Below, one piece after another: positions 48,900 to 59,950 of a stretch of DNA of 64,000 nt. The translations under genes were made by a program, and so were the position numbers. Origin of the DNA: Elioraea thermophila (ex Habib et al. 2022) (GTDB lineage: Bacteria > Pseudomonadota > Alphaproteobacteria > Acetobacterales > Acetobacteraceae); NCBI RefSeq assembly GCF_003336755.1, contig NZ_QMDI01000002.1:124001-188000 (forward strand). Reading direction: 5' to 3'. Every line of letters starts with the position of its first letter. Position 1 is the stretch's first letter. The notes beneath the pieces are model-generated. The model was not told the origin of the DNA. It saw only the letters and a program-made list of their open reading frames with translations, and did no database searches.

Positions 48900-49652
48900 T
48901 CAGCCGAGACGACCGCCGAAGCGCCGCTCCCGCCGGGCAAAGGCGGCGAGCGCCTGGGCGAAATGCTGCGGGCCGAAGTCCGGCCAGAGCACGTCCAGGA
49001 AGACGAACTCGGCGTAGGCCGCCTGCCAAAGCAGGAAGTTGGAGAGCCGCTGTTCGCCCGAGGTGCGGATGACGAGGTCGGGGTCGGGCATGCCGGAGGT
49101 TTCGAGGAAGCCGGCGAAGGCCGTCTCGTCCAAGGCGTCGGGGTCGAGCCGGCCGGCGGCGACCAGGGAGGCCGCGCGCCGGGCGGCAGCGGCGATCTCG
49201 CCACGCGCGCCATAGGAGAGGGCGATCACCAGGTTGAGACGGTCGTTCGCGGTCGACTCCGCCTCCAAATCCTCGATCAGGCGACGCAGGCCGCGATCGA
49301 GTCGTGTCCGATCGCCGATCATGCGCAGTCGCACGCCGCGATCGATGAATTCGCGCATGTGCTGCTCGATGCCCTGGCGCAAGAGGCCCATCAGCCCGTT
49401 CACCTCGAAGGCGGGGCGCCGCCAGTTCTCCGAGGAGAAGGCGTAGAGGGTGAGCCAGGGAATGCCATGGGCGAGGGCGGCATCGACAGCCCGGCGGGCC
49501 GCTTCCGTTCCCTCGCGATGACCGGCGAGCACCGGCAGGCCGCGCGCCGCTGCCCAGCGCCGGTTGCCGTCCATGATGATGGCGACGTGCTGGACGGCGA
49601 CGTCGGAGGCGAGGGCGGCAACGGCCTGGGCGGCGGGAAGCGGCGCGTTCAT
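48900..49652 (-). CDS. uppS: undecaprenyl diphosphate synthase (isoprenyl transferase)
   Basis: Makes the C55 lipid carrier for peptidoglycan and other polymers by cis-prenyl chain elongation. VAIIMDGNRRWAAARG with the catalytic Asp, LYAFSSENWRRP and DLVIRTSGEQRLSNFLLWQ are diagnostic. 250 residues from ATG 49652. It uses IPP from the MEP pathway, whose dxr lies two genes downstream. Confidence 0.96.
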   Translation of the reverse strand: MNAPLPAAQAVAALASDVAVQHVAIIMDGNRRWAAARGLPVLAGHREGTEAARRAVDAALAHGIPWLTLYAFSSENWRRPAFEVNGLMGLLRQGIEQHMREFIDRGVRLRMIGDRTRLDRGLRRLIEDLEAESTANDRLNLVIALSYGARGEIAAAARRAASLVAAGRLDPDALDETAFAGFLETSGMPDPDLVIRTSGEQRLSNFLLWQAAYAEFVFLDVLWPDFGPQHFAQALAAFARRERRFGGRLG

Positions 49653-49674
49653 GGCGCGGGGAAATGGCGGGCGA

Positions 49675-50250
49675 TCAGGGCTGTTTGATGTCCGCTTCCT
49701 TGGCGGCCAGTGCCTCGTCCACCTTGCGGACGTAGGCATCGGTCAGCTTCTGCACTTCCTCCGCCCAGTCCCGGTGCAAGTCCTGGCTGATCTCGCCCTC
49801 CTTCTCGAGCTTCTTCAGCGTCTCCATCCCGTCACGACGGACACCGCGGATGGCCACCCGGGCGGCTTCGGCATAGCGCGCGGCGAGCTTGGCGAGTTCG
49901 GCCCTCCGCTCCGCCGTCAGCGGCGGCAGCGGCACGCGGATGAGCTGGCCATCGGAAGCGGGATTGAGCCCGAGCCCCGCCTCGCGGATCGCCTTCTCGA
50001 CGGCGCCGACCGCCGAACGGTCCCACACCTGAACGGTGAGCATGCGGGGCTCGGGCGCGCCGATGGTGCCGAGCTGTGTGATCGGCATCTCGGTGCCGTA
50101 GACCTCGACCTTGATCGGCTCGAGCAGAGCGGGCGTGGCGCGGCCGGTCCGCAGCCCCGCGAATTCCTTGCGCAGCGTCTCCAGAGCGCCCTCCATGCGG
50201 CGCTTCAGGTCGCCCGTGATGTCTTCCAGTGTCGGCGGCGCCTTCGCCAT
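49675..50250 (-). CDS. frr: ribosome recycling factor
   Basis: Releases ribosomal subunits after termination together with EF-G. The length of 191 residues and the blocks RTGRATPALLEPIKVEVYG and RVPLPPLTAERRAELAKLA are typical. Start ATG 50250, with TTG two codons upstream not favoured. It follows pyrH by 64 bases and precedes uppS by 22 bases. Confidence 0.96.
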   Translation of the reverse strand: MAKAPPTLEDITGDLKRRMEGALETLRKEFAGLRTGRATPALLEPIKVEVYGTEMPITQLGTIGAPEPRMLTVQVWDRSAVGAVEKAIREAGLGLNPASDGQLIRVPLPPLTAERRAELAKLAARYAEAARVAIRGVRRDGMETLKKLEKEGEISQDLHRDWAEEVQKLTDAYVRKVDEALAAKEADIKQP

Positions 50251-50314
50251 GTCCAACCCTTTCCTGCCTCACACCCCAGGCTTCGTTCGACCCTCCGTGC
50301 CGCGGCCCCCGCGC

Positions 50315-51043
50315 TCAGGCGGCAGCATCGGCGACGAGAGTGTAGATTCCCTTGCCGCGCATCACCGCGGCGAAGGCCCCGGGCTCATGGATCGAAAAGA
50401 CGATGATGGGAAGCCCGTTCTCGCGCGAGAGGCTGATCGCCGACGCATCCATCACGGCGAGATCCCGCGCCAGCACGTCGAGATAGGTCAGGTGGTCGTA
50501 GCGCGTGGCCGAGGGGTTCTTGCGCGGATCGGCCGAGTAGACGCCATCGACCTGGGTACCCTTCAGCAGGACGTCGCACCCCGTCTCCACCGCCCGCAGC
50601 GCCGCGGCGGTATCGGTGGTGAAGAACGGGTTGCCGGTACCGGCGGCGAAGATCACCACCCTCCCCTTCTCCATGTGGCGGATGGCGCGGCGGCGAATGT
50701 AGGGCTCGCAGACCGAAGCCATGGGGATCGCCGATTGCACGCGCGTCTGCAGGCCGAGCTTCTCGAGCGCGTTCTGCACCGCGAGCGCGTTCAGCACGGT
50801 GGCGAGCATGCCCATGTAATCGGCCGAAGCCCGCTCCATGCCCGCCGCGGCACCGGAGACGCCGCGGAAGATGTTGCCCCCGCCGATGACCAGGCACACC
50901 TGGACGCCGAGCTCCACCACCTCGGCGATGTCGCGGGCGATCCGCGCCACCGTCTCGGTGCAGATGCCGTACTCGCGCTTGCCCATCAGCGCCTCGCCGG
51001 AGACCTTGAGGAGAACGCGGCGGTAGCGGGGCGCATCCTCCAT
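50315..51043 (-). CDS. pyrH: uridylate kinase (UMP kinase)
   Basis: A hexameric bacterial UMP kinase of the amino-acid-kinase fold. [18 protein letters not shown] and [16 protein letters not shown] are the nucleotide-binding and regulatory elements. 242 residues from ATG 51043, chosen because GAGGAG lies nine bases upstream. ATG 51064 would add seven residues but leaves its Shine-Dalgarno only one base away. Confidence 0.95.
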   Translation of the reverse strand: MEDAPRYRRVLLKVSGEALMGKREYGICTETVARIARDIAEVVELGVQVCLVIGGGNIFRGVSGAAAGMERASADYMGMLATVLNALAVQNALEKLGLQTRVQSAIPMASVCEPYIRRRAIRHMEKGRVVIFAAGTGNPFFTTDTAAALRAVETGCDVLLKGTQVDGVYSADPRKNPSATRYDHLTYLDVLARDLAVMDASAISLSRENGLPIIVFSIHEPGAFAAVMRGKGIYTLVADAAA

Positions 51044-51120
51044 CGGGCTGGTCTCCTCGGGCATGCCTTCCTGGCCTCGCGGCGGCACGAGCCCTCCGCC
51101 CGGCCGGTCGCCGGCCGCGC

Positions 51121-52026
51121 TCAGCGGGCGGCGGCGGCGACCTCGGCGGCGAAGTCCTTCTCGTCCTTCTCGATGCCTTCGCCCAACTGGTAGCGGACAA
51201 AACCGGTGATTGTCATCCCCGCCTTGGCCAGAACGTCCTTCACCCGGCTTTCCCCGTCGTGCACCCACAGCTGCTCGAGCAGCACGACCTCCTCGTAGAA
51301 CTTGCGGATCCGACCCTCGACCATCTTCTCGATGATCGCCTCGGGCTTGCCGGAGGCGCGCGCCTGGTCGGCGAGCACGGCCTTCTCGCGCGCAAGCGCG
51401 CTCGGGTCGACGGAGGCGATGTCGAGATAATCGGGCCGGGCGGCGGCGATGTGCATGGCGAGCTGGCGCCCGAGGCTTGCCCGCGACTCGGGCGTGCCGC
51501 CGGAGAGGGCCACCAGCACGCCGATCCGGCCCAAGGACGGCTTCAGGGCGGCGTGCACGTAGGTGGCCACCGACCCGCCCGCCGGGGCAGCCAGCACGGC
51601 GGTGCGCCGGATGGTCATGTTCTCGCCGATGGTGGCGATCAGCCGGGTCAGCTCCTCGGCGACCGAACGCCCGGCGCCGGGATAGGCCAGCGCCTTCAGC
51701 GCCTCGACGTCGCCCCCCGCGTCGAGAGCGAGCCCGGCACAGGTCTCGACAAAGCCCTGGAAGGTCTCGTTGCGGGCGACGAAGTCGGTCTCGGCGTTGA
51801 CCTCGATGATCGCCGCGCGATCGCCCGCCTCGCGCACCCCGACCAGGCCCTCGGCTGCCGTCCGACCAGCCTTCTTCGCCGCAGCCGCCAGGCCCTTCTT
51901 GCGCAGCCAGTCGACCGCCGCGTCGAGGTCGCCCCCCGTTTCGGCCAGCGCCTTCTTGCAGTCCATCATCCCGGCCCCGGTCTTGTCGCGCAGCTCGCGC
52001 ACCAGTGCCGCCGAAATCTCGGCCAT
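51121..52026 (-). CDS. tsf: translation elongation factor Ts
   Basis: The nucleotide exchange factor for EF-Tu. The N-terminal UBA-like module is [19 protein letters not shown], and the core contains [14 protein letters not shown]. 301 residues. It lies 42 bases after rpsB and is part of the conserved rpsB-tsf-pyrH-frr operon. Confidence 0.97.
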   Translation of the reverse strand: MAEISAALVRELRDKTGAGMMDCKKALAETGGDLDAAVDWLRKKGLAAAAKKAGRTAAEGLVGVREAGDRAAIIEVNAETDFVARNETFQGFVETCAGLALDAGGDVEALKALAYPGAGRSVAEELTRLIATIGENMTIRRTAVLAAPAGGSVATYVHAALKPSLGRIGVLVALSGGTPESRASLGRQLAMHIAAARPDYLDIASVDPSALAREKAVLADQARASGKPEAIIEKMVEGRIRKFYEEVVLLEQLWVHDGESRVKDVLAKAGMTITGFVRYQLGEGIEKDEKDFAAEVAAAAR

Positions 52027-52068
52027 CCTCAGGTCCCCTCGTGCAGATCTCTCGGTGTTCTATCCCGG

Positions 52069-52911
52069 TCAGTGCCGGGTCGCGCTCTCCTCGGCCGCCT
52101 CGGCAGGCTCGCCCTCTGGCGTGCCGGCGCCTTCGTCAGCGAACCCGGCCATCTCCTCCACCGGCGGCAAGGTCTCGGGCGGCAGCTCCTCCGCCGCGCC
52201 GATGTCCACCCCCGAGGCCGCCATCTCGGCCGAAATGCCGTCCAGCACCGCGCCGGCGATCAGATCGCAGTAAAGAGAAATGGCGCGGATCGCATCGTCG
52301 TTGCCGGGGATGGGGTAGGTCACGCCGTCGGGATCCGAATTGCTGTCGAGCACCGCGACCACGGGGATGCCGAGCTTGCGCGCCTCGTCGACCGCAATCC
52401 GCTCCTTGTTCGTATCGATGATGAACAGGATGTCGGGCAGCCCCCCCATCTCCTTGATGCCGCCAAGCGCGCGCTCGAGCTTGTCGCGCTCGCGCATCAG
52501 GCCGAGCAGCTCCTTCTTGGTCAGCCCCGTCTGCTCCTGGACGAGCTGCTCCTCGATCGCGCGCAGGCGCTTGATCGAGTTCTGGATCGTCTTCCAGTTC
52601 GTCAACATGCCGCCGAGCCAGCGGTGATTGACGTAGTACTGCCCGCACCGCTTGGCGGCCTCGGCCACGATGTCGGCGGCGGCGCGCTTGGTGCCGACGA
52701 ACAGCACGCGCCCCCCGCCGGCGACCACGTCGCGCACCGCCTGCATCGCGCGCTGCAGCAACGGCACCGTCTGGCGCAGGTCGATGACGTGCACCTGGTT
52801 GCGCACGCCGAACAGATAGGGCGCCATCTTCGGGTTCCAGCGCCGCGTGTGGTGGCCGAAATGCACGCCCGCCTCGAGGAGCTGGCGAAGGGTGAACGAG
52901 GGCATGGCCAT
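52069..52911 (-). CDS. rpsB: 30S ribosomal protein S2
   Basis: A small-subunit ribosomal protein. [19 protein letters not shown] and [15 protein letters not shown] are typical S2 blocks. 280 residues from ATG 52911, with an acidic Glu/Ala/Pro tail of about 50 residues beyond the usual core. The start has GGAAAGGA upstream. A second ATG two codons later is possible. First gene of a long cluster with a likely promoter at 53087-53115. Confidence 0.97.
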   Translation of the reverse strand: MAMPSFTLRQLLEAGVHFGHHTRRWNPKMAPYLFGVRNQVHVIDLRQTVPLLQRAMQAVRDVVAGGGRVLFVGTKRAAADIVAEAAKRCGQYYVNHRWLGGMLTNWKTIQNSIKRLRAIEEQLVQEQTGLTKKELLGLMRERDKLERALGGIKEMGGLPDILFIIDTNKERIAVDEARKLGIPVVAVLDSNSDPDGVTYPIPGNDDAIRAISLYCDLIAGAVLDGISAEMAASGVDIGAAEELPPETLPPVEEMAGFADEGAGTPEGEPAEAAEESATRH

Positions 52912-53086
52912 GGGGCGGGATCCTTTCCTTCCGTCGTCCGGTTCTGCCTCCGCGGCGCCGCGCGGTCGTGGGGGGGCCACCTACGCCCCCTCCCCCGCCG
53001 CACCGGACCCCGGGGTTTGCGGCCCGGGAAGGTCACGCCGCGTGTGGATTTCCCGCCCGAGGCGGACCCCGGCCGGGATGGCGCGG

Positions 53087-53115
53087 GAGATACAGGGGTG
53101 GAAGGCTTCGGGCAA
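53087..53115 (-). promoter_or_regulatory. likely sigma-70 promoter of the rpsB cluster
   Basis: On the reverse strand TTGCCC (53115-53110) and TATCTC (53092-53087) are separated by exactly 17 bases in the gap between lolD and rpsB. Transcription would begin near 53080, giving a leader of about 170 bases with several GC-rich hairpin-forming segments before the S2 start. Such leaders can host S2 autoregulation, but no known motif was recognised. Confidence 0.45.
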
Positions 53116-53136
53116 GGGCCGGGCGCGCGTGGGAGG

Positions 53137-53806
<670 letters not shown>

Positions 53807-53814
<8 letters not shown>

Positions 53815-55054
53815 AACGCAGCGCTTCCACCGGATCGAGCCGGGCGGCGCGGAAGGCGGGATAGAGGGTGGCGACCAGCGAAAGCCCCAAGGCCATCAGA
53901 GCGACCTCGACCACCTCGCGCGGATCGACCACCGCGGGAAGCCTGGAGAGGAAGTAGATCTCGGCCTGAAAGAGCTCCTGTCCCGTCAGCCCCTGCAGCC
54001 ACTGCCGGATCGATTCGATGTTGAGCGAGAAGACGAGGCCCAAGGCGACGCCGATCAGCGTGCCGACGACGCCGATCGCCGCCCCGCACATGACGAAGAT
54101 GCGCAGGATCGCGCCCTTCGTTGCCCCCATGGTGCGCAGGATGGCGATGTCGCGCCCTTTCTCCTTCACCAGCATGACGAGCGAGGAGACGATGTTGAAG
54201 GCAGCGACCAGGATGATCAGGGTGAGGATGAGGAACATCACGTTCCGTTCCACCTGCACCGCCTGGAAGAACGAGGAGTTGGCCTGCTGCCAATCCAGGA
54301 GGCGGATGGGTGTGCCGGTGAGCGCACCGCGGATGGCGTTCGCCACCGCCCGCACCCGTGTGGGGTCCTCGACGAACACCTCGATCTGGGTGGCGCCCGG
54401 TTCCTGGAAATAGATCTGCGCCGCCTCGAAGGGGAGGAACACGTAGGCGCTGTCGTACTCGAACATGCCGACCTCGAACAGCGCGACCACGGTGTAGGAG
54501 ACGATGCGCGGCACGGTGCCGAAGGCCGTCACCTGCCCCTGCGGGGAGACGAGCGAGATCCGATCGCCCACGGTGAGGCCGAGGCGCGAGGCGAGACGGG
54601 TGCCGATCAGGATCGCGTCCGTGCCCTCGAAGCGATCGATCGAGCCGGCGAGGATGTTGCGCGAGAGGATGGCGCGCGCGGCCAGATCCTCGCGCCGGAT
54701 GCCGCGGGCGAGCACGCCCGACGCCCCTCCCCGCTCCCCCGTGGCCAGCACCTGGCCCTCGACGATCGGGATCGCCTGAACGACGCCCGGCACGGCGCGG
54801 ATCCGGCGTGCGAGCTCGTCGTAGTCGGTCAGTGCCACGCCCGCGCCGTACACGCCGAGATGGCCGTTGAGGCCCAGGATCTTGCCGAGCAGCTCCTGGC
54901 GAAACCCGTTCATCACGCTCATCACGATGATCAGGGTCGCCACGCCGAGCGCGATGCCGGCGAAAGAGAAGGCGGCGACGACGGAGACGAACCCTTCCTG
55001 CTTGCGCGCGCGCAGGTAGCGCAACGCCACCATGCGCTCGAAGGGACCGAACAT
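53807..55054 (-). CDS. lipoprotein-releasing ABC transporter permease (LolC/LolE family)
   Basis: A 415-residue inner-membrane subunit. The first membrane helix is at about residues 22-50, a large periplasmic MacB-like domain spans about 50-270, and three membrane helices lie in the C-terminal third (about 275-300, 320-350, 380-400). Many alphaproteobacteria have one such permease that serves as a homodimer with LolD. No second permease gene is present here. Nine bases separate its start from the proS stop. Confidence 0.94.
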
Positions 55055-55062
55055 CGAAGGGT

Positions 55063-56385
55063 TCAGCCGATCAGCCGCTCGAGCACCGCATCACGGTCGA
55101 GCTCGTGGCGCTCGCCGCCCTTGCGGCGCTTCAGTTCGACCATGCCGCCGGCGGCACCCTTCGGCCCGACGATGACCTGCCAAGGGAGGCCGATCAGGTC
55201 GGCATCGGCGAACTTCACCCCCGCCCGCTCCTCGCGGTCGTCGTAGAGGACCTCGACGCCGTTGGCGCGCAGCCGGTCGTAGAGGTCGGCGCAGAGCGCA
55301 TCCGTCGTCGCATCGCCGACCTTGAGATTGAGCAGGGCCACCCGAAACGGCGCGACGCTTTCCGGCCAGATGATGCCGGCCTCGTCGTGGCTTGCTTCGA
55401 TGATCGCGCCGACCAAGCGGGAGACGCCGATGCCGTAGGAGCCCATTTCGGGGTGCACGGGTTTGCCGTCCGGCCCCTGCACGGTGACGTTCATCGCCTC
55501 CGGCCCCGAATACTTGGTGCCGAAATAGAAGATGTGCCCGACCTCGATGCCGCGCGCCGCTACGCGCTTCTCGGGCGGGATGGCGGCGAACGCCGCCTCG
55601 TCGTGCTTCTCGTCGGTCGCCGCGTAGAGCGAGGTCCAGGAATCGACCAGAGGCTGGAGGTCGGAGTCGTAGTCGACGGCCTCGGCCAGGATGTCACGCT
55701 CGACGAGATCGCGGTGCACGAACACCTGGCTCTCTCCCGTCTCGGCCAGGATGATGAACTCGTGGCTGAGATCGCCACCGATCGGCCCCGTCTCCGCACG
55801 CATCGGGATCGCCTTCAGACCGAGCCTGGCGAAGGTGCGCAAATAGGCGACGAACATCTTGTTGTAGCTGCGCCTGGCGCCTGCCTGGTCGAGATCGAAG
55901 GAGTACGAATCCTTCATCAGGAACTCGCGTCCGCGCATGACGCCGAAGCGCGGCCGCACCTCGTCGCGGAACTTCCACTGGATGTGGTAGAGCAGCACCG
56001 GGAGCTGGCGGTAGGACTTGACGAAGGCGCGGAAGATGTCGGTGACCATCTCCTCGTTGGTCGGGCCGTAGAGCAATTCGCGATCGTGACGATCACGGAA
56101 GCGGAGCATTTCCTTGCCGTAATCGTCGTAGCGACCGGATTCCTTCCAGAGCTCGGCCGGCTGGATGGTCGGCATCAGGATCTCGTGGCAGCCGGCGGCA
56201 TCCTGTTCCTCGCGTACGATGCGCGCGATGCGCTCAAGCACCCGGAAACCCAAGGGCAGCCATGAGTAGATGCCCGCCGCCTGCTGCCGGATCAGGCCCG
56301 CGCGCAGCATCAGCCGGTGCGAGACGATTTGCGCCTCGGCGGGCGTTTCCTTGAGAGTGGGCAAGAAGTAGCGGGACAGTCGCAT
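55063..56385 (-). CDS. proS: prolyl-tRNA synthetase (short alphaproteobacterial form)
   Basis: Charges tRNA-Pro; class II synthetase. Motif 1 lies in [17 protein letters not shown], motif 2 in [19 protein letters not shown] and motif 3 in [16 protein letters not shown]. 440 residues; the large editing (INS) domain found between motifs 2 and 3 in E. coli is missing, as in other alphaproteobacteria. Start ATG 56385. It precedes lolC/E and lolD, a conserved alphaproteobacterial trio. Confidence 0.95.
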   Translation of the reverse strand: MRLSRYFLPTLKETPAEAQIVSHRLMLRAGLIRQQAAGIYSWLPLGFRVLERIARIVREEQDAAGCHEILMPTIQPAELWKESGRYDDYGKEMLRFRDRHDRELLYGPTNEEMVTDIFRAFVKSYRQLPVLLYHIQWKFRDEVRPRFGVMRGREFLMKDSYSFDLDQAGARRSYNKMFVAYLRTFARLGLKAIPMRAETGPIGGDLSHEFIILAETGESQVFVHRDLVERDILAEAVDYDSDLQPLVDSWTSLYAATDEKHDEAAFAAIPPEKRVAARGIEVGHIFYFGTKYSGPEAMNVTVQGPDGKPVHPEMGSYGIGVSRLVGAIIEASHDEAGIIWPESVAPFRVALLNLKVGDATTDALCADLYDRLRANGVEVLYDDREERAGVKFADADLIGLPWQVIVGPKGAAGGMVELKRRKGGERHELDRDAVLERLIG

Positions 56386-56466
56386 CGTCGGGCTGCGTCT
56401 CCGGTGTTCGGGAGCGCGGCACAGTAGTGCGGATTCGCCGAGGCGGAAACGGCGCCCGTGCGCGGA

Positions 56467-56850
56467 TCAGCGGAGGGCGGCGGCGCAGGCCGCAGCGAGA
56501 CCGCCGGCGGCGTCGGCCGGAATCGGCCGTCCGTTCAGGAACAGGGTGCCGTTCTCCACCGTGATCACGCCGATCGGGAGTTCGGGCTTCAGTTCGTCCG
56601 GCAAGCCGAGGCGGCGCCGAAGATCGACGGAGAGGGCAATGACGAAACGCTCCGGGATCACGGTCGGAGCGGGGGCAAGATCGGCCGGAGCGACGGGCCG
56701 GCCGCGCACATCGATGCCAGAGCGATAGGCCACGTCCGCCGCCGGAACGTGACGGGCGATCAACCGACATTCGGCCGCAGTGACGGTTTGCGCTTCGGCG
56801 CCCGCCGCGAAGGCCAGCAGAGGTCCGAGCGTTGCCAGGCGCCAGCGCAA
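56467..56850 (-). CDS. small predicted secreted protein of unknown function
   Basis: I do not recognise this protein. It has a plausible signal peptide (LATLGPLLAFAAGAEA, residues 5-20) and a mature part of about 107 residues with three cysteines in the full sequence. The only nearby start in frame is TTG 56850; upstream of it the frame stays open for about 75 bases, so the start is uncertain. It lies 81 bases before proS on the same strand and may be co-transcribed with it. Confidence 0.5.
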   Translation of the reverse strand: MRWRLATLGPLLAFAAGAEAQTVTAAECRLIARHVPAADVAYRSGIDVRGRPVAPADLAPAPTVIPERFVIALSVDLRRRLGLPDELKPELPIGVITVENGTLFLNGRPIPADAAGGLAAACAAALR

Positions 56851-56928
56851 GGGATCCCCGATTTCTTCACGAATCCGTTGGGAAATCGTTTGCAGACATA
56901 TGGACCCATCGTTGCCAAACGGTTAAGC

Positions 56929-56964
56929 AAAAAAAGGGGCCGCGCGGCGGTGCCGACGCGGCCC
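56929..56964 (-). terminator. intrinsic terminator, reverse strand
   Basis: Reading the reverse strand, GGGCCGCG pairs with CGCGGCCC (outer arms 56957-56964 and 56937-56944). The stem continues inwards through CGGC/GCCG with one bulged base, and the hairpin is followed directly by seven T (56929-56935). It is a textbook rho-independent terminator. It would end the nuo-birA-coaX-rnj-DUF1467 transcript, or a small RNA starting in the gap. Confidence 0.8.
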
Positions 56965-56991
56965 GAGTTCAGGGAGGAAACGCCAGTCACA

Positions 56992-57030
56992 CGGCAGGAA
57001 GAGGACGACCCTCTTCCTGCCGCTTATTTT
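56992..57030 (+). terminator. terminator-like hairpin, forward strand
   Basis: CGGCAGGAAGAGG (56992-57004) and its exact complement (57010-57022) form a perfect 13-bp stem with a five-base loop, followed by CTTATTTT. In the forward direction this has the form of an intrinsic terminator, yet no forward-strand gene precedes it. On the reverse strand it would be the first hairpin of any RNA that ends at 56929. Confidence 0.6.
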
Positions 57031-57260
57031 GGCACCATCCCAAAGCAAGGCAATGAGGAAAACGGCCTTGACGATGGTTTTTTACGCATGTCGTGGCTCA
57101 ACTTGCTCATTTTTTCGGCCTACTGCGCGCGGAATGAGCGAAGAGCCGCCCATCTTTTCATCGCCCCCCTTTCCCCCTGAGCGAGCCATCGATCTGCGTG
57201 AGCAGTCAGTAGGGCGACCGGCACTCCGGGACGGGCGTCAAGCCCAACCGAGGAGCCCGA

Positions 57261-57503
57261 TTACGCCGGGTCGCGGAACGAAATCACCCCGCTCTCGACC
57301 ACGAGCCAGATCACGCCCCAGACCAGCGCCGAGATCACGGTGGTGAGGACGATCTTGCGCCAGAGCAGCGGGCGTTCCGGCGCGCCAGGGAAGTGTTCCG
57401 GTCGCTCGGGCGAGGCGACTGGCCTCGTCCACAACGGCAGGACGGCGAACAGCACCGTCCACCAAACGAGCACATAGACGACAAGACCGGTGAACCACGT
57501 CAC
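57261..57503 (-). CDS. DUF1467-family small membrane protein
   Basis: An 80-residue protein with two hydrophobic segments (about residues 3-25 and 50-72). The pattern VVYVLVWWTVLFAVLPLW followed by a Pro-rich loop is the DUF1467 family signature. Function unknown; it is commonly found downstream of rnj and near proS in alphaproteobacteria. The start is GTG 57503, three bases after the rnj stop. Confidence 0.85.
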   Translation of the reverse strand: MTWFTGLVVYVLVWWTVLFAVLPLWTRPVASPERPEHFPGAPERPLLWRKIVLTTVISALVWGVIWLVVESGVISFRDPA

Positions 57504-57506
57504 GGC

Positions 57507-59162
57507 TCAGGCCACCCTGAGCACATGCACTTCCACCGCAGGCCGCTTGGGGCCGACCAAACGACGCAACAGCGATCGCAGGGCCCCCCGCGCCGCCTCG
57601 CGCAAGGCATCGTCGTCCCGCCGCACGGCAAGCGGCAGCGAGGCGACGGCAGCCGCCAACTCGTCCGCAAGGCTGGCGGCCGCACCGTTCATCGTCACGT
57701 CGAACACGCCCGGGGCCGACACGACAGGGCGGCCGAGGAAGCGTCCCGCCGAGTCGGCGACGAGAGAGGCCACCACGAGTCCGCTGTCGAGCATGCGCCT
57801 GCGGGCATCGAACACCTCGCTGGAGGACGGCACCAGACGCTCGCCGTCAACCGCGAGCTTACCGTGGGCGACGTGGTCGATCACTTCGACCGGCTCGGGC
57901 GACAGTCGAAGCACGTCGCCGTTGTCGATCGCGTGCGGGACGGCGCCGAGACTTCGGGCGAGTTCGGCATGTTCCGTCATGTGCAGCCATTCGCCGTGCA
58001 TCGGCACGACGTGACGCGGACGCACCAGCGCATACAGGCGACGCAACTCGTCCCGCGCAGGGTGCCCCGAGACGTGGACCATGTGGTCGCGTTCCGTCAT
58101 CACGCGCACGCCGCGTCGTGCCAGCGCCTCCTGCACGCGGTGGATGGCGCGTTCGTTGCCGGGGATCATCCGCGAGGAGTAGATCACCGTGTCGCCCTCA
58201 CCGAGGGCGACGTGCGGGTGCGTATCGGCGGCGATCCGCGACAGCGCGCTTCTGGGCTCGCCTTGGCTGCCGGCGACGAGGAACAGCACGGCGTCGTCGG
58301 GCAGCGACCCTGCATCCTCCTCGTCCACCAACTCGGGCAGGTCGCTGAGATAGCCCACCTCACGCGCGGCGGCGATGACGTTGCGGAAGGCCCGCCCGAC
58401 CACCGCCAGCGTCCGGCCCGAGGCGGCAGCGGCTCGCGCGATCGACTCGATGCGCGCGACGTTGGTGGCGAAGCAGGTGATCGCCACGCGCCCCTCGAGG
58501 CTCCGCACCAGCGCGATCAGGTTGCGGCGGACCTCAGCCTCGCTGCCGGAATGTCCCTCGACGAGCGCATTCGTGCTGTCGCAGACGAGCACGTCGACCC
58601 CCTCCTGCCCGAGGGCCGCCAGGGCAGCCTCATCCGTCGGTGGGCCGACCAGGGGAGAGGGGTCGAGCTTCCAGTCCCCCGTGTGCAGGACGGTGCGGCC
58701 CGGCACCCGGATCGCGACCGCCTGCGCCTCCGGCGTCGAATGCGCCATCCGAATGAACCGCAAGGAGAATGGTGGCAGCTCGAGCCGCCCTCCCGGTTCG
58801 TAGACGACGAGCGGCGCGCGCCCGGCGAGGCCCCGCTCGCCCAACTTGCGACGCAGGATGGCGGCGGCGAACGGCGTGGCGTGAACGGGACACTCGAGCT
58901 GCGGCCACAGCCAAGCGACCGCGCCCAGATGATCCTCGTGCGCGTGGGTGATGACGAGACCGACCAGCTGTTTCCGCCGTTCCGCGATGAAGCCGGGATC
59001 GGGGACGAGGATCTCGAATTCGGGTGTCGATGTGTCGCCGAACGTGAGGCCGCAATCGACCGCAAGCCAACGCCCGTCGAAGTGATAGAGGTAGAAGTTG
59101 GCGCCGATCTCGCCGACCCCGCCGAGCGGGACGAAGGCGAAGCAGCCGGAATCGAGCCTCAC
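57507..59162 (-). CDS. rnj: ribonuclease J
   Basis: A metallo-beta-lactamase/beta-CASP ribonuclease with 5'-3' exonuclease and endonuclease activity in RNA maturation and turnover. The metal motif [10 protein letters not shown] is near residue 75, with HTGDWKLD, the beta-[13 protein letters not shown] and [11 protein letters not shown] elements following. 551 residues. The start is GTG 59162, overlapping the coaX stop by four bases (GTGA). Confidence 0.95.
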   Translation of the reverse strand: MRLDSGCFAFVPLGGVGEIGANFYLYHFDGRWLAVDCGLTFGDTSTPEFEILVPDPGFIAERRKQLVGLVITHAHEDHLGAVAWLWPQLECPVHATPFAAAILRRKLGERGLAGRAPLVVYEPGGRLELPPFSLRFIRMAHSTPEAQAVAIRVPGRTVLHTGDWKLDPSPLVGPPTDEAALAALGQEGVDVLVCDSTNALVEGHSGSEAEVRRNLIALVRSLEGRVAITCFATNVARIESIARAAAASGRTLAVVGRAFRNVIAAAREVGYLSDLPELVDEEDAGSLPDDAVLFLVAGSQGEPRSALSRIAADTHPHVALGEGDTVIYSSRMIPGNERAIHRVQEALARRGVRVMTERDHMVHVSGHPARDELRRLYALVRPRHVVPMHGEWLHMTEHAELARSLGAVPHAIDNGDVLRLSPEPVEVIDHVAHGKLAVDGERLVPSSSEVFDARRRMLDSGLVVASLVADSAGRFLGRPVVSAPGVFDVTMNGAAASLADELAAAVASLPLAVRRDDDALREAARGALRSLLRRLVGPKRPAVEVHVLRVA

Positions 59163-59935
59163 GCCGTGCCCCTCGCGTTGCGTTCAGCGAGGAGAACGAG
59201 CCCCTCGAGGGTGAGATCGGGAACGATGTGCGCGATCACGGAGGTTCCGTCCGCGAACAGTGGGGCCAGCCCGCCCGTGGCGATGACGGTCGGGCTCGCG
59301 CCGAGTTCAGCGGCGGTGCGCTGCACGATGCCCTCGATCAGTCCGACATAGCCCCAGAAAATGCCGGATTGCATGGCAGGAACGGTCGAACGCCCGATGA
59401 CGGAGGCTGGCCTCGCCACGCCGACCCTCGGCAGGGCAGCCGCCGCCCGATGCAAGGCCTCGAGCGAGAGATTGATGCCTGGAGCGATCACGCCGCCGAT
59501 GTAGTCACCCTCCGCATCGACGACGTCGAAGGTCGTCGCGGTGCCGAAATCGACCACGACGAGCGGACGCGGAAAGCGCGCACGCGCGGCGAGCGCGTTG
59601 ACGAGACGATCGGCCCCGACCTCGGCCGGGTTATCGGTTCGGATGCGGAAACCCCAGTCCAGGGCCGCCGTCGCCACCAGCGGCTCAACGCGGTAGCGGG
59701 TGGAACAGAGCCGACGCAGGTGCCACAGCGCAGCCGGCACCACGGACGCAATGACGGCGGCATCGATGTCGGCGGGAGAGAGGCCTTCCCAGGCCATGAC
59801 CTGATGCAACCAGGCGGCATATTCATCGCTTGTCCGTTCACCGATGGTGGCAAGCCGCCACTGCCCCCGCCAGGTGGTGCCATCCCACACGGCGAACACG
59901 ATGTTCGTGTTGCCGGCATCGATCGCGAGCAGCAC
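59159..59935 (-). CDS. coaX: type III pantothenate kinase
   Basis: The first step of coenzyme A synthesis. The ASKHA-fold phosphate loop is [16 protein letters not shown], and the second motif is [17 protein letters not shown] with GGVIAPG after it. 258 residues from GTG 59935. It lies between birA (15 bases) and rnj (overlap), the usual alphaproteobacterial order. Confidence 0.95.
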   Translation of the reverse strand: MLLAIDAGNTNIVFAVWDGTTWRGQWRLATIGERTSDEYAAWLHQVMAWEGLSPADIDAAVIASVVPAALWHLRRLCSTRYRVEPLVATAALDWGFRIRTDNPAEVGADRLVNALAARARFPRPLVVVDFGTATTFDVVDAEGDYIGGVIAPGINLSLEALHRAAAALPRVGVARPASVIGRSTVPAMQSGIFWGYVGLIEGIVQRTAAELGASPTVIATGGLAPLFADGTSVIAHIVPDLTLEGLVLLAERNARGTA

Positions 59936-59950
59936 CGTCAGCCCCCGCCG

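Larger units (their letters stand above)
56851..57260. other. 410-base gap with two strong hairpins and no convincing gene
   Basis: This is the longest non-coding stretch in the window and is more AT-rich than its surroundings. It contains two stable hairpins that face away from each other (56929-56964 and 56992-57030) and a few short open frames without convincing protein character. No tRNA-like fold was found by eye. It separates the complex I/rnj transcript from the proS transcript and may encode a small RNA. Confidence 0.6.

Noticed and set aside
46819-49029. A 736-residue protein extending dxr through cdsA
   Set aside because: Only the part after GTG 48003 has Dxr motifs. The upstream part is a shadow frame of cdsA and uppS.
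56760-56990. Short reverse-strand frame MTGVSSLNSGRVG... in the intergenic gap
   Set aside because: It runs through the terminator hairpin and overlaps the secreted-protein gene in another frame; no domain or signal is visible.
57029-57346. Forward-strand 105-codon frame in the gap before the DUF1467 gene
   Set aside because: It runs antisense into the DUF1467 gene and becomes Arg/Pro-rich low complexity; no ribosome binding site or homology is apparent.
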